Assembly: GCF_000204645.1 (NCBI RefSeq)
Contig: NC_015422.1
Coordinates: 1,753,001-1,817,000 of the forward strand
Reading direction: 5' to 3'
From: Alicycliphilus denitrificans K601
GTDB taxonomy: Bacteria > Pseudomonadota > Gammaproteobacteria > Burkholderiales > Burkholderiaceae_C
DNA length: 64,000 bases
This document shows, piece after piece, positions 10,366 through 17,752 of this stretch. A program made the position numbers and the translations under genes. Every line of letters starts with the position of its first letter. Positions within the stretch are counted from its first letter, which is position 1. The notes below the pieces were generated by a model, which worked only from the letters and a program-made list of their open reading frames with translations, was not told the DNA's origin and searched no databases.

Positions 10366-10385
10366 CACAAATTTTCACGTTTGTG
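10366..10385. promoter_or_regulatory. Dyad CACAAA-N8-TTTGTG upstream of the small hypothetical gene
   Basis: A six-base inverted repeat separated by eight bases lies in the AT-richest part of the 120-base gap before the gene at 10445. Position and symmetry suit an operator, but no regulator can be assigned. Confidence 0.3.
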
Positions 10386-10444
10386 CAAGACTGAAACCTT
10401 CACGGCGCCACGTTCCCCATGTGGCGCGAGGCGAGGGCAAGCGC

Positions 10445-10903
10445 ATGATTTTTGTGAAAACCCAGGCCGGGCAGAAGGCGCTCAAGGAACGCCATGGCGC
10501 GCTGTCGCCGCGCCAGCGCTCGGCCTTCATCCTGTTCGACGGCCGGCGCACGCTGGCGCAGGTGCTCGCGGCCACCGCCGCGCTCGGGATCACGCAGGAC
10601 GACGTGCAGTTCATGATCGACGAGGGGCTGCTCGAGTACGCCAGCGCGGCGCCGCAGGCCAGGGAGCCCGAGGCGCCGGCGCAGGCCGATAAGGGCGGCG
10701 CGCATTCCGCCAGCGAGCGCTACCAGGCGGCCTACCTCATCGCCACCGAACTCACGGCCAGCCTGGGACTGCGCGGGTTCCGCCTGAACCTGGCCGTCGA
10801 AGGCACGACGGGCTTCGAGTCCCTGGCCGCGCTGGCGCCCAAAATCCGCGATGCGGTGGGCGAGGCGAAGTACGAACGGCTGGAGCGCGCGCTGTTCGCA
10901 TGA
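10445..10903 (+). CDS. Hypothetical small protein, possible winged-helix N-terminus
   Basis: The protein is 152 residues from the ATG at 10445; an earlier in-frame ATG at 10352 would add an unlikely basic leader. I do not recognise the family. The N-terminal 60 residues (RSAFILFDGRRTLAQVLAAT and a following helix ending in DEGLLEY) resemble a small helical or winged-helix module. An Ala/Glu-rich linker follows (about residues 60-80), then a helical C-terminal part. It is preceded by 120 bases with AT-richer sequence and the dyad CACAAA-N8-TTTGTG at 10366-10385, which could be a promoter or operator. It is soluble by composition and transcribed alone. Function is unknown. Confidence 0.65.
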   Translation: MIFVKTQAGQKALKERHGALSPRQRSAFILFDGRRTLAQVLAATAALGITQDDVQFMIDEGLLEYASAAPQAREPEAPAQADKGGAHSASERYQAAYLIATELTASLGLRGFRLNLAVEGTTGFESLAALAPKIRDAVGEAKYERLERALFA

Positions 10904-10969
10904 CCGCGCCGCCCGAAGGGTGAACCGTGGCGTCGTAGCCGTTCAAATCGTTGATCGTCTGCTCTTCGC

Positions 10970-12754
10970 TCAAAGCTGGTCGACTGCCAGAGCCAGGGTG
11001 CTGCCGGCACCGCCGGTGACGATATCCCGCAACATCAGGGCCTGCACCAGCACATGGGCCGCATAGTGGCTGCCCGTGGCAAGCTTGGCCGCGAGGAAGC
11101 CCGCGTCGCCGGTGCCCGCTGCCAGCTGCGCGGCGGCGGCCTCCGCCATGCGTGCCGACAGCCAGCCGCCGATCACCGTGCCGGCCAGGCGCAGGAAGGG
11201 CACGGCGCCTGCCGCGCAGTGCTGCGGCTGCGCATCGCTGTGCGCCAGCAGCCAGTCGGTGGCCTGCTCCAGCGCGTGTGCCGCCGCTGCCAGCGCGCCG
11301 CCGATCTGCGCCAGGGCCGGGCCGGGCGATTCGATCAGGCGGTGCGCATCCGCGTCTATGCGCCGCAGCAGCGCCTTCAGCGTGGCGCCGCCTTCGCGCG
11401 CCAGCTTGCGGCCGATCAGGTCGTTGGCCTGGATGCCGGTCGTGCCTTCGTAGATGGTGGTGATGCGCGCATCGCGCAGGTACTGCGCGGCGCCGGTCTC
11501 CTCGACATAGCCCATGCCGCCGTGCACTTGCATGCCGTCGGAGGCGATGCCCAGCGCGTTGTCGGTGCACCAGCCCTTGACCACCGGTGTCAGCAGGCCG
11601 ACCAGGGCCTGGGCCCGGGTGCGCTCCTGCGCATCCGGGTGGCCGGCGGCGCGGTCCATCTGGCCGGCGCAGAAGTAGGCCAGCGCGCGCATGGCCTCGG
11701 TGCGCGCCTTCATGTCCATCAGCATGCGGCGCACGTCGGGGTGGCCGGCGATGGTGCCGCTGCCGGCCAGCGCCGGGCGGCCCTGCACGCGCTCCAGCGC
11801 GTAGGCGCGCGCATGCTGGTAGGCGCGCTCGGATACGCCCACGCCCTCCAGCCCGACATTCAGCCGCGCGTGGTTCATCATGGTGAACATGCAGGCCAGC
11901 CCCTGGTGCGGCTCGCCGATCAGGTAGCCGATCGCGCCCCCGCGTTCGCCGAAGCACATGGACGCCGTGGGGCTGGCGTGGATGCCCAGCTTGTGCTCGA
12001 TCGAGGTGCAGGCCAGGTCGTTGCGTTCGCCCAGGGTGCCATCGTCGTTGGCCAGGAACTTGGGGCACAGGAACAGCGAGATGCCCTTCACGCCCGCCGG
12101 CGCATCGGGCAGGCGCGCCAGCACCAGGTGCACGATGTTCTCGGCCATGTCGTGCTCGCCCCAGGTGATGAAGATCTTGTTGCCGCTCACGCGGTAGTGG
12201 TCGCCCTCGGGCATCGCGCGGCTGCGCAGCGCGGCCAGGTCGGAGCCGGCCTGCGGCTCGGTGAGGTTCATGGTGCCGGTCCAGCGGCCCGCGACCATGG
12301 GCTCCAGAAAACGGCGCTTGAGCGCGTCGCTTCCGTGGTGGGCAATGGCCTCGACCGCGCCGAGCGTCAGCATCTGGCACAGGCTGAAGGCCAGGTTGGA
12401 CGATTTCCACATCTCCAGCACCGCGGTGGAGACCAGCACCGGCAGGCCTTGCCCGCCCCATTCGGCGGCGGCCGGCATGCCGGCCCAGCCGTTGTCGCAG
12501 AAGCTCTTCCAGGCGTCGCCAAAGCCGTCGGCGGAGCTCACGGCACCGTCGTGCCAGCGCGCGCCCTGCTGGTCGCCGGAGCGGTTCAGCGGGTCCAGCA
12601 CGCCGGCGGCGTAACTGGCAGCCTCGTGCAGGATGGCCTCGACGAGGTCGGGCGTGGTTTCCTCGTGGCTGGGCTGGGTGCAGATCGCATCCAGGCCGCC
12701 GATTTCCTTCATGGTGAACAGCATGTCGCGCACAGGCGCGGCGTAGGTGGACAT
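10970..12754 (-). CDS. Acyl-CoA dehydrogenase with C-terminal extension (FadE5/DmdC type)
   Basis: This is a flavin-dependent acyl-CoA dehydrogenase of 594 residues that introduces the alpha-beta double bond in an acyl-CoA. The length and the extra C-terminal helical domain place it with the larger dehydrogenases (AcdA/DmdC/FadE5 type) rather than with the classical 380-residue enzymes. Visible motifs are MNLTEPQAGSDLA, the HGGMGYVEETGAAQYLRDARI segment, and IYEGTTGIQA, whose Glu is the catalytic base in this subfamily. The start MSTYAAP at 12754 is preceded by the 44-bp element shared with the livK-type operon. It therefore appears to be co-regulated with the beta-oxidation genes at 14282-22253. 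Confidence 0.93.
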   Translation of the reverse strand: MSTYAAPVRDMLFTMKEIGGLDAICTQPSHEETTPDLVEAILHEAASYAAGVLDPLNRSGDQQGARWHDGAVSSADGFGDAWKSFCDNGWAGMPAAAEWGGQGLPVLVSTAVLEMWKSSNLAFSLCQMLTLGAVEAIAHHGSDALKRRFLEPMVAGRWTGTMNLTEPQAGSDLAALRSRAMPEGDHYRVSGNKIFITWGEHDMAENIVHLVLARLPDAPAGVKGISLFLCPKFLANDDGTLGERNDLACTSIEHKLGIHASPTASMCFGERGGAIGYLIGEPHQGLACMFTMMNHARLNVGLEGVGVSERAYQHARAYALERVQGRPALAGSGTIAGHPDVRRMLMDMKARTEAMRALAYFCAGQMDRAAGHPDAQERTRAQALVGLLTPVVKGWCTDNALGIASDGMQVHGGMGYVEETGAAQYLRDARITTIYEGTTGIQANDLIGRKLAREGGATLKALLRRIDADAHRLIESPGPALAQIGGALAAAAHALEQATDWLLAHSDAQPQHCAAGAVPFLRLAGTVIGGWLSARMAEAAAAQLAAGTGDAGFLAAKLATGSHYAAHVLVQALMLRDIVTGGAGSTLALAVDQL

Positions 12755-12810
12755 CGTGCTCTCTCCAGGTGAAAAGACCGCTCCGACTGGCGGGCGATCG
12801 CGGTGGAAAG

Positions 12811-12839
12811 ATGCTATGCGCTGCGGTCGCCGCTGGCGA
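12811..12839 (-). promoter_or_regulatory. Predicted promoter of the large acyl-CoA dehydrogenase
   Basis: On the minus strand a TCGCCA -35-like box (12834-12839) lies exactly 17 bases from a TAGCAT -10-like box (12811-12816). The identical arrangement TCGCCA-N17-TACGAT is found before the gene at 14282. Both are weak sigma-70 boxes directly abutting the shared element, the geometry expected for an activator-dependent promoter. Confidence 0.5.
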
Positions 12840-12875
12840 TGGCAGATCACTTCGATCCGCTGGCAAGCGACCTCT
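12832..12875 (-). promoter_or_regulatory. Conserved 44-bp promoter element, copy B
   Basis: Read on the minus strand, this stretch matches 14126-14169 (plus strand) at 40 of 44 positions, including an uninterrupted shared run ATCGAAGTGATCTGCCATCG. Both copies have the same orientation relative to the gene they precede and lie about 80-115 bases from the start codon. The AraC-family gene at 12910-13938 lies between the two copies, so binding by that protein is the simplest explanation. Confidence 0.65.
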
Positions 12876-12909
12876 TTCGGCGGCCGCCGATGGTCCTTGC
12901 CTGCCCGCG

Positions 12910-13938
12910 CTACGCCTTGCCGGCTTGCGACCGGTAGTCGCCGGGTGCGCTGCCGGTCCAGCCCTTGAAGGCGCGCTGGAACGAGGTGCTGTCGGTGAAT
13001 CCCAGTTCCACGGCAATCGCGTGCAGCGACGCGCGGGTGCTGGTCAAGCGCACGATGGCCATGTCGCGCCGCAGCTCGTCCTTGAGCATCTGGAAGGATT
13101 TGCCTTCTGCAGCCAGGTGCCGCTGCAGCGCGCTGACCGACATGTGCAGGCGCTGTGCGGTCGCCGTCAGGGTGGGCCACTCCGGGCAGGTCTGCTGCAG
13201 CAGCGCGCGCACCTGGGCGCTGGCGTCGCGCTCGATCAGGCGGGGGCCCACGAGGTTGCCAGGCGTGGCGTGCAGGAAAGCCCGGAGCGCGACCGCATCG
13301 CGGTGCACCGGCTGTGCAAAGGCGGCATCATCGAACCAGACCGCCGAGCGCGGCTGCCCGAAGCGCAGCGTGCCCGAGTAGATCTGGGCATAGCCCGCGG
13401 CATGCGGCGGTGCCTCGAACGCGAAGTCGAAGCCCTGGGGCACCAGCCGCCCGCCGTGCAGCCATACCAGCATGCGCCAGAACACGCGCAGCAGCAGGCT
13501 GTGCAGGAAGTCGCCGTGCACGCCTGGGCCGCCGCGCATCTCCAGCGCGGCGCCGCGCCGCGGGCCTTCGCAGACCGGCACCAGCGCCACGTCGTCCTGC
13601 AGCAGAGCAAAGGATTGGCTCAAACGCTGCAAGGCGGTGGCCAGCGTCCGCTCCCCGAGCGTGGAGCGCGCCATCAGCGCGAAGCTGCCGCAGCGCATGG
13701 GCCTGCCGTGGAGGTAGCCCATGCATTCGTCGTCCAGACTGTCCTTCACCGCATTGAAGAGCGCAATGTACTGCGCGACGGTCACGCGCGACTGCTCCAG
13801 GCCGAGCAGCGATTCGGCGATGCCGGCCTGGCCCAGGACGCCGCTGCGCCAGGCCGGGGTGTCCAGGCCCCGGTTGCGGGCACCGCCCAGCAGGCCATGC
13901 ACGGCAAAGATCGGAACGGTGGTAGCGGGTCGCAGCAT
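12910..13938 (-). CDS. AraC-family transcriptional regulator (arabinose-binding-like N-terminus)
   Basis: This 342-residue regulator has the layout of the OruR/ArgR-like group: an N-terminal ligand-binding region of about 210 residues and a C-terminal AraC DNA-binding domain with two helix-turn-helix motifs. The second is marked by IAVELGFTDSTSFQRAFKGWTGSAPGDYR. The ATG at 13938 is preferred; a start at 13986 would add 16 residues with no family support. It lies between an acyl-CoA dehydrogenase and a full beta-oxidation operon. Both are preceded by the same 44-bp element, so it probably activates both in response to a fatty-acyl or related ligand. The effector is unknown. Confidence 0.92.
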   Translation of the reverse strand: MLRPATTVPIFAVHGLLGGARNRGLDTPAWRSGVLGQAGIAESLLGLEQSRVTVAQYIALFNAVKDSLDDECMGYLHGRPMRCGSFALMARSTLGERTLATALQRLSQSFALLQDDVALVPVCEGPRRGAALEMRGGPGVHGDFLHSLLLRVFWRMLVWLHGGRLVPQGFDFAFEAPPHAAGYAQIYSGTLRFGQPRSAVWFDDAAFAQPVHRDAVALRAFLHATPGNLVGPRLIERDASAQVRALLQQTCPEWPTLTATAQRLHMSVSALQRHLAAEGKSFQMLKDELRRDMAIVRLTSTRASLHAIAVELGFTDSTSFQRAFKGWTGSAPGDYRSQAGKA

Positions 13939-14125
13939 GGTCGATCGATGAGCAGGTGGTGCGTTGCGCGTGGAATGCAAAAACAATAGCTGCTGGCACT
14001 GGTTGCTACTGGTTTTTAGGTTTAAAAATATCTGAAAACGGGAGATTGTGCACGCTATTAGCTACTATTTTTATAGCAGCTCAACGCCTCGCAAGAGATG
14101 GCCGTGATGGCCGCAGCCCTCAATC

Positions 14126-14169
14126 AGAGGTCGTTTGTCAGTGTATCGAAGTGATCTGCCATCGCCAGC
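14126..14169 (+). promoter_or_regulatory. Conserved 44-bp promoter element, copy A
   Basis: This is the partner of copy B at 12832-12875 (minus strand), with 40 of 44 identical positions. It ends within the predicted -35 box of the operon that begins at 14282. Conservation of a non-coding block at both promoters flanking one regulator gene is strong evidence of a binding site. Confidence 0.65.
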
Positions 14170-14190
14170 CGGGAAGCCCGTCACTACGAT
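14162..14190 (+). promoter_or_regulatory. Predicted promoter of the beta-oxidation operon
   Basis: TCGCCA (14162-14167) and TACGAT (14185-14190) are separated by 17 bases and overlap the end of the conserved element, exactly as at the divergent acyl-CoA dehydrogenase promoter. The boxes are poor matches to the sigma-70 consensus, as expected for an activated promoter. Confidence 0.5.
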
Positions 14191-14281
14191 TTGGCACAAG
14201 CCTTGGGCATGCGGCCGGCGCGATTCCAGACGCCGGACCGGCTGCCGCGAGACCCCCAAAAACAGTACCAGGAGACCTTTC

Positions 14282-15496
14282 ATGAAGCGTTTGACCGCCC
14301 TTGCCGCCGCAGCCTTGCTGGCCGCCGCCGCGGCGCTGCCAGCCCAGGCCCAGGGCATCTCGGGCGACGTGGTGAAGATCGCCGTGCTCAGCGACATGTC
14401 CGGCCCCTATGCCGACACTGGGGGCAAGGGTTCGGTGGAGGCGGCGAAGATGGCGATTGCCGACTTCGGCGGCACGGTGCTGGGCAAGAAGATCGAGCTG
14501 GTCTTTGCCGACCACCAGAACAAGGCCGACGTGGCTGCGACCCGTGCCCGCCAGTGGTTCGACAGCGATGGCGTGGACATGGTCATGAACATGAACAACT
14601 CCGCCGTCGCCATCGCCGTCAACGGCCTGGCGCGCGAGCGCGCAAAGATGGTCATGAACACCGGCGCCGTCACCACGGCGCTGACCAACGAGCAGTGCGG
14701 CCCCACGCTGGTGCACTACGTCTACGATTCCTATGCGCTGACCAACGTCGCCGTCAAGGGCGTGCTGGCGCAGGGCAAGAAGGATTGGTTCATTATCCTG
14801 GTGGACTACGCCGGGGGCAAGGCCATGGCGAACGCCGCGGCCGAATTCGTCGAGGCCGGCGGCGGCCGGGTCGTCGGACAGGTGGCGCACCCGATCAACA
14901 CCGGCGACTTCGCGTCCTACGTGAACCAGGCCCAGGCTTCGAAGGCACAGGTGGTGACGCTGGCCAACGCCTCCAGCGACACGGTCAACACCATCAAGGC
15001 CGCGCACAACTTCGGCCTCACGAAGGGCCAGGTGCTGGTGCCGCAACTGATGCTGATCAACGACATCCACGGCCTGGGCCTGCGTCTCGGCCAGGGCCTG
15101 GTCTTCGCCACCGCCTTCTACTGGGACCGCACGCCCGAGTCGCGCGCCTGGTCCCGACGCTATTTCGAGCGCATGAAAAAGATGCCGACGATGGTGCAGG
15201 CCGGCGACTATTCGGCCGTGACCACCTACCTGCAGGCCGTGCAGGCGGCCGGCACCGACGACGGCCCCGCGGTGGCGCGGCAGCTCAAGACCATGAAGAT
15301 CAACGACGCCTTCTCGCAGAACGGCTACGTGCGCGAGGATGGCCGCATGGTGCATGACATGTACGTGGTGCAGGTGAAGAAGCCCGAGGAGTCCAAGGCG
15401 CCCTGGGACTACTACAAGGTGCTGTCCACCATCCCCGGCGATCAGGCCTTCCGCCCGCTGTTCAGGAGCACCTGCAAGCTGGTGCAGAAATCCTGA
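14282..15496 (+). CDS. Periplasmic branched-chain-amino-acid-type (LivK-like) substrate-binding protein
   Basis: This is a 404-residue type I periplasmic binding protein with a clear signal peptide (MKRLTALAAAALLAAA, cleavage near AQA) followed by VVKIAVLSDMSGPYADTGG, the usual opening of LivK/UrtA-like proteins. The ATG at 14282 is preceded by AGGAGA. No permease or ATPase gene (LivHMGF) is present nearby, so it either shares a transporter encoded elsewhere or acts with other components. It heads an operon for acyl-CoA degradation. The likely ligand is thus the carboxylic acid degraded by that operon rather than an amino acid, which is inference from context. Confidence 0.9.
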   Translation: MKRLTALAAAALLAAAAALPAQAQGISGDVVKIAVLSDMSGPYADTGGKGSVEAAKMAIADFGGTVLGKKIELVFADHQNKADVAATRARQWFDSDGVDMVMNMNNSAVAIAVNGLARERAKMVMNTGAVTTALTNEQCGPTLVHYVYDSYALTNVAVKGVLAQGKKDWFIILVDYAGGKAMANAAAEFVEAGGGRVVGQVAHPINTGDFASYVNQAQASKAQVVTLANASSDTVNTIKAAHNFGLTKGQVLVPQLMLINDIHGLGLRLGQGLVFATAFYWDRTPESRAWSRRYFERMKKMPTMVQAGDYSAVTTYLQAVQAAGTDDGPAVARQLKTMKINDAFSQNGYVREDGRMVHDMYVVQVKKPEESKAPWDYYKVLSTIPGDQAFRPLFRSTCKLVQKS

Positions 15497-15530
15497 TTCC
15501 CCACCGATTCCCTGTTTCAAAGAGATTTCC

Positions 15531-16676
15531 ATGCTGCCCCAACTGCACCGCCATTCCTGGATGGACGAATCCATCGAGGCCTTCCGTGAACAGGTGCGCC
15601 GCTATATCGCGGCCGAGTTCTCGCCCCACCTGGACGGCTGGCGCCGCCAGGGCTACGTGCCGCGCCAGGTGTGGCGCGGCTTCGGCGAGATGGGCTTTCT
15701 GCTGCCCGAGATGGACGAGGCTTATGGCGGCGCCGGCGCCAGCCTGGCCTACCAGCTGGTGGCTCAGGACGAACTGGCCAAGGCCGAGATGCCGAACAAC
15801 CTGGCGGTGCACACCATCGCCTCGCACTACATCCGCGCCTACGGCACCGAGGCGCAGAAGCAGCGCTGGCTGCCTCGGCTGGTAAATGGCGAGATGCTCG
15901 CGGCCATCGCCATGACCGAGCCCGGCTGCGGTACCGACCTCAAGGCGATCGGCACGCGGGCGCGCCGCGACGGCGGCGGCTACGTGATCGACGGCGCCAA
16001 GACCTTCATCACCAACGGCTTCACCTGCAACCTGCTGATCGTGGTGGCGCGCACCGGCGGGCCGGGCAGCCGCGGCCTGTCGCTGATCGTGCTGGAGACC
16101 GAGGATCTGCCGGGCTTCCGTGTCGGCCGGCTGCTGGAGAAGATCGGCCTGCACGCATCCGACACTGCCGAGCTGTTTTTCGACGGCGTGCGCGTGCCGG
16201 CCGACCAGCTGCTGGGCGGCGAGGAAGGCCAGGGTTTCGGCCAGCTGATGGGCCAGCTGCCCTACGAGCGCATGCTGATCGCGGTGCCGGCCGCCGCCAC
16301 CATCGAGCTGGCGCTGCAGCTGACGCTGGACTATGCGCGAGAGCGCAAGGTGTTTGGCGCCCCGCTGCTGGACATGCAGAACACGCGCTTCAAGCTCGCC
16401 GAGGTGGCGACCATCGCGCACGTGGTGCGCACCTTCGTCAACGACTGCACGCAGCGCCTGGTCGACGGCAAGCTGGATGCCGAGGCAGCCTACATGGCCA
16501 AGTGGTGGTGCACCGAACAGCAGTGCCGGGTGGTGGACGAATGCCTGCAGCTGTTCGGCGGCTACGGCTACATGACCGAATACCCGATTGCGCGCCTGTA
16601 TGCGGCCTCGCGCGTGCAGAAGATCTACGGCGGCGCCAACGAGGTCATGAAGGACCTGATTGCGAGGAAACTGTGA
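15531..16676 (+). CDS. Acyl-CoA dehydrogenase
   Basis: This is a classical 381-residue FAD acyl-CoA dehydrogenase. It has the substrate/flavin motif IAMTEPGCGTDLKAI, the QLFGGYGYMTEYPIARLYAASRVQKIYGG segment, and the catalytic-base position ANEVMKDLIARKL with Glu371. It starts 34 bases after the binding-protein gene, and its stop overlaps the GTG start of the racemase gene by four bases (GTGA), so the two are translationally coupled. It would perform the first oxidation of the pathway on a substrate different from, or later than, that of the larger dehydrogenase at 10970. Chain-length or branching preference cannot be read from the sequence. Confidence 0.94.
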   Translation: MLPQLHRHSWMDESIEAFREQVRRYIAAEFSPHLDGWRRQGYVPRQVWRGFGEMGFLLPEMDEAYGGAGASLAYQLVAQDELAKAEMPNNLAVHTIASHYIRAYGTEAQKQRWLPRLVNGEMLAAIAMTEPGCGTDLKAIGTRARRDGGGYVIDGAKTFITNGFTCNLLIVVARTGGPGSRGLSLIVLETEDLPGFRVGRLLEKIGLHASDTAELFFDGVRVPADQLLGGEEGQGFGQLMGQLPYERMLIAVPAAATIELALQLTLDYARERKVFGAPLLDMQNTRFKLAEVATIAHVVRTFVNDCTQRLVDGKLDAEAAYMAKWWCTEQQCRVVDECLQLFGGYGYMTEYPIARLYAASRVQKIYGGANEVMKDLIARKL

Positions 16677-17752
16677 CCGCGGCGCAAGACGCCCGGGCTC
16701 TGGCGCGGCCGCTGCACGGCGTGCAGGTGCTGGAGTTCGAGGGCATAGGCCCCGGCCCGCTGGCCGCGCGCATGCTGGCCGACATGGGGGCCGAGGTGAC
16801 CACGCTGGCACGCGCCACCCCCGCCGCGGCCGACGCGCTCCTGGGCAGTGCGGCCGGGAACCCGCTGCACCGCGGCAAGCGGGTCGAGGTGGCCGACCTC
16901 AAGTCGCCCGCCGGCCGCGCCCGCGCCCTGGCGCTGGTGTCCGAGGCCGACGCGCTGATCGAAGGCTATCGCCCCGGCGTGATGGAGCGCCTGGGCCTGG
17001 GGCCGGCCGATTGCGCCGCGCGCAACCCCCGGCTGGTCTACGGCCGCATGACCGGCTGGGGCCAGCACGGCCCCCTGGCCCAGGCGGCCGGGCACGACCT
17101 GAACTACGTGGCGCTCACGGGCCTGCTCTCGCTGGCCGCGCGCCCGGGGCAGGCGCCCATCGTTCCGCCTACCGTGCTGGGCGACGCTGGCGGCGCGCTC
17201 GGCCTGGCCTTCGGCATTGCCTGCGCACTGCTCGATGCGCGAGCCAGCGGCCGCGGGCGCGTGGTGGATGCGGCCATCGTCGACATCGTGGCCATGCTGG
17301 GCACGCTGGCGCAGTGGATCCGCGCCGGCGGCCAGCTCGACGGCAGCCAGCCGAGTCCGTTCCACGACTCGCCGTTCTACGACGTCTACGAATGCGCCGA
17401 CGGCGGCTTCGTCAGCCTGGGGCCTGTCGAGCCCCCGTTCTACGCGCTGCTGCTGGCCCGGCTGGGACTGGATGGCGTGGACCCCGCCGCGCAGTACGAC
17501 AAGGCGGCCTGGCCAGCGCTGAAGGCGCGCATCGCCGCACTGCTGCGCAGCCAGCCGCGCGCCCATTGGTGCGCGCTGCTCGAAGGCAGCGACGCCTGCT
17601 TTGCCCCGGTGCTGGGCCTGGCCGAGGCGGCGCGGCACCCGCACAACGCTGCGCGCGGCATCTATGCGCCGCAGCCCTCGGGCGCGATCGACGTGGCGCC
17701 CGCACCGCGCTTTCGCGCACTCACCGATTCAACCCAGGAGACAAGCATATGA
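16673..17752 (+). CDS. Alpha-methylacyl-CoA racemase-like protein (CaiB/BaiF family III)
   Basis: This is a family III CoA-transferase-fold protein of 359 residues, the length of alpha-methylacyl-CoA racemases and shorter than the 390-420 residues of most CoA transferases. The region around GHDLNYVALTG carries His141, and LGDAGGALGLAFG carries Asp171. The 30-residue spacing equals that of the catalytic His/Asp pair of the mycobacterial racemase MCR, as I recall it. The segment FHDSPFYDVYECADGGFVSLG is also AMACR-like. The start is GTG at 16673, overlapping the previous stop. A racemase here suggests a 2-methyl-branched acyl-CoA intermediate whose stereocentre must be inverted before dehydrogenation. 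Confidence 0.85.
   Translation: MTAAQDARALARPLHGVQVLEFEGIGPGPLAARMLADMGAEVTTLARATPAAADALLGSAAGNPLHRGKRVEVADLKSPAGRARALALVSEADALIEGYRPGVMERLGLGPADCAARNPRLVYGRMTGWGQHGPLAQAAGHDLNYVALTGLLSLAARPGQAPIVPPTVLGDAGGALGLAFGIACALLDARASGRGRVVDAAIVDIVAMLGTLAQWIRAGGQLDGSQPSPFHDSPFYDVYECADGGFVSLGPVEPPFYALLLARLGLDGVDPAAQYDKAAWPALKARIAALLRSQPRAHWCALLEGSDACFAPVLGLAEAARHPHNAARGIYAPQPSGAIDVAPAPRFRALTDSTQETSI

Larger units (their letters stand above)
13939..14281. other. Intergenic region between the AraC-type regulator and the binding-protein gene
   Basis: This 343-base gap has three parts. Bases 13978-14081 are AT-rich and hold degenerate copies of the family-typical repeat word AATAGCTGCTGGCAC and its inverse (TATAGCAGCT). 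Bases 14126-14169 are copy A of the conserved promoter element. Bases 14162-14190 hold the predicted promoter, followed by a leader of about 90 bases with a Shine-Dalgarno-like AGGAGA before 14282. No gene is visible. Confidence 0.6.
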
